Positions 63,969-64,000 of a stretch of DNA of 64,000 nucleotides are shown here, piece by piece; the first letter of the stretch is position 1, and each line of letters starts with the position of its first letter. The translations under genes were made by a program, and so were the position numbers. Below the pieces are notes generated by a model. The model made no database searches, was not told where the DNA came from, and worked only from the letters and a program-made list of their open reading frames with translations. The stretch comes from Rhizobium sp. (GTDB taxonomy: Bacteria > Pseudomonadota > Alphaproteobacteria > Rhizobiales > Rhizobiaceae), in assembly GCA_002796995.1 (NCBI GenBank), contig PEKW01000005.1, forward strand, positions 448,892 to 512,891, written 5' to 3'.

Positions 63969-64000
63969 GGGCGGCCTCCTTCTTCCTGCGTGAAGATCGT

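Overview
The window is GC-rich chromosomal DNA of a Rhizobiales bacterium, most probably family Rhizobiaceae. Pointers are the betaine-lipid pair btaA-btaB close to a PPi-type phosphofructokinase end and to metF, a single-chain cobalamin methionine synthase, an ArsR/methyltransferase fusion regulator upstream of metF, and many rhizobial-style ABC uptake and APC genes. The gene order pfp ... btaAB ... metF resembles what I recall of the Sinorhizobium meliloti chromosome; genus cannot be settled from reading alone. I see no tRNA, rRNA, insertion sequence, prophage or CRISPR array.

Layout. 1-9.3 kb: envelope and cell-wall genes (pfp tail, LysE-like exporter, SLT lipoprotein, serine hydrolase, btaAB behind a probable Pho box, GH25 lipoprotein, MltB-type transglycosylase, EamA transporter) and a 25-residue membrane protein. 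9.4-13.2 kb: metF with its ArsR-methyltransferase regulator, then ettA. 13.5-23.8 kb: lysophospholipase-like hydrolase; an overlapping transporter/CoA-transferase/TPP-enzyme operon; a ComJ-like orphan; a MarR/epimerase-like/DUF442/RidA operon; an L,D-transpeptidase; an orphan ParA-like ATPase. 24-37 kb: a five-gene set (FGase-family hydrolase, APC permease, glutamine-synthetase-like ligase, aldehyde dehydrogenase, iron alcohol dehydrogenase) divergent from an RpiR regulator, which is followed by a complete ABC importer and a Tat-exported PotD-like protein. 37.6-43.9 kb: HPP-TetR pair, metH, AGE-family isomerase. 44-53.9 kb: MacAB-like ABC system, HWE kinase, small periplasmic protein, and a type I secretion pair with a hexapeptide acyltransferase. 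54-59.2 kb: AcoR-like sigma-54 activator, its probable binding sites, a near-consensus -24/-12 promoter, a butanediol-type dehydrogenase and a flavin monooxygenase. 59.3-64 kb: BKACE, ECF sigma, ABM protein, LysR, a degenerate SDR and a metal-sensor-like protein.

Three linked systems stand out. (a) The same near-perfect 22-bp palindrome lies before the ArsR-methyltransferase/metF operon and, about 31 kb away, before metH, which outlines a local methionine-cycle regulon. (b) The five-gene amine operon has the enzyme set expected for gamma-glutamylation of an amino alcohol, oxidation of its alcohol to the acid, and release of glutamate; the specific substrate is unknown. (c) The AcoR-like activator appears to drive a butanediol dehydrogenase together with a flavin monooxygenase rather than the usual acetoin dehydrogenase complex.
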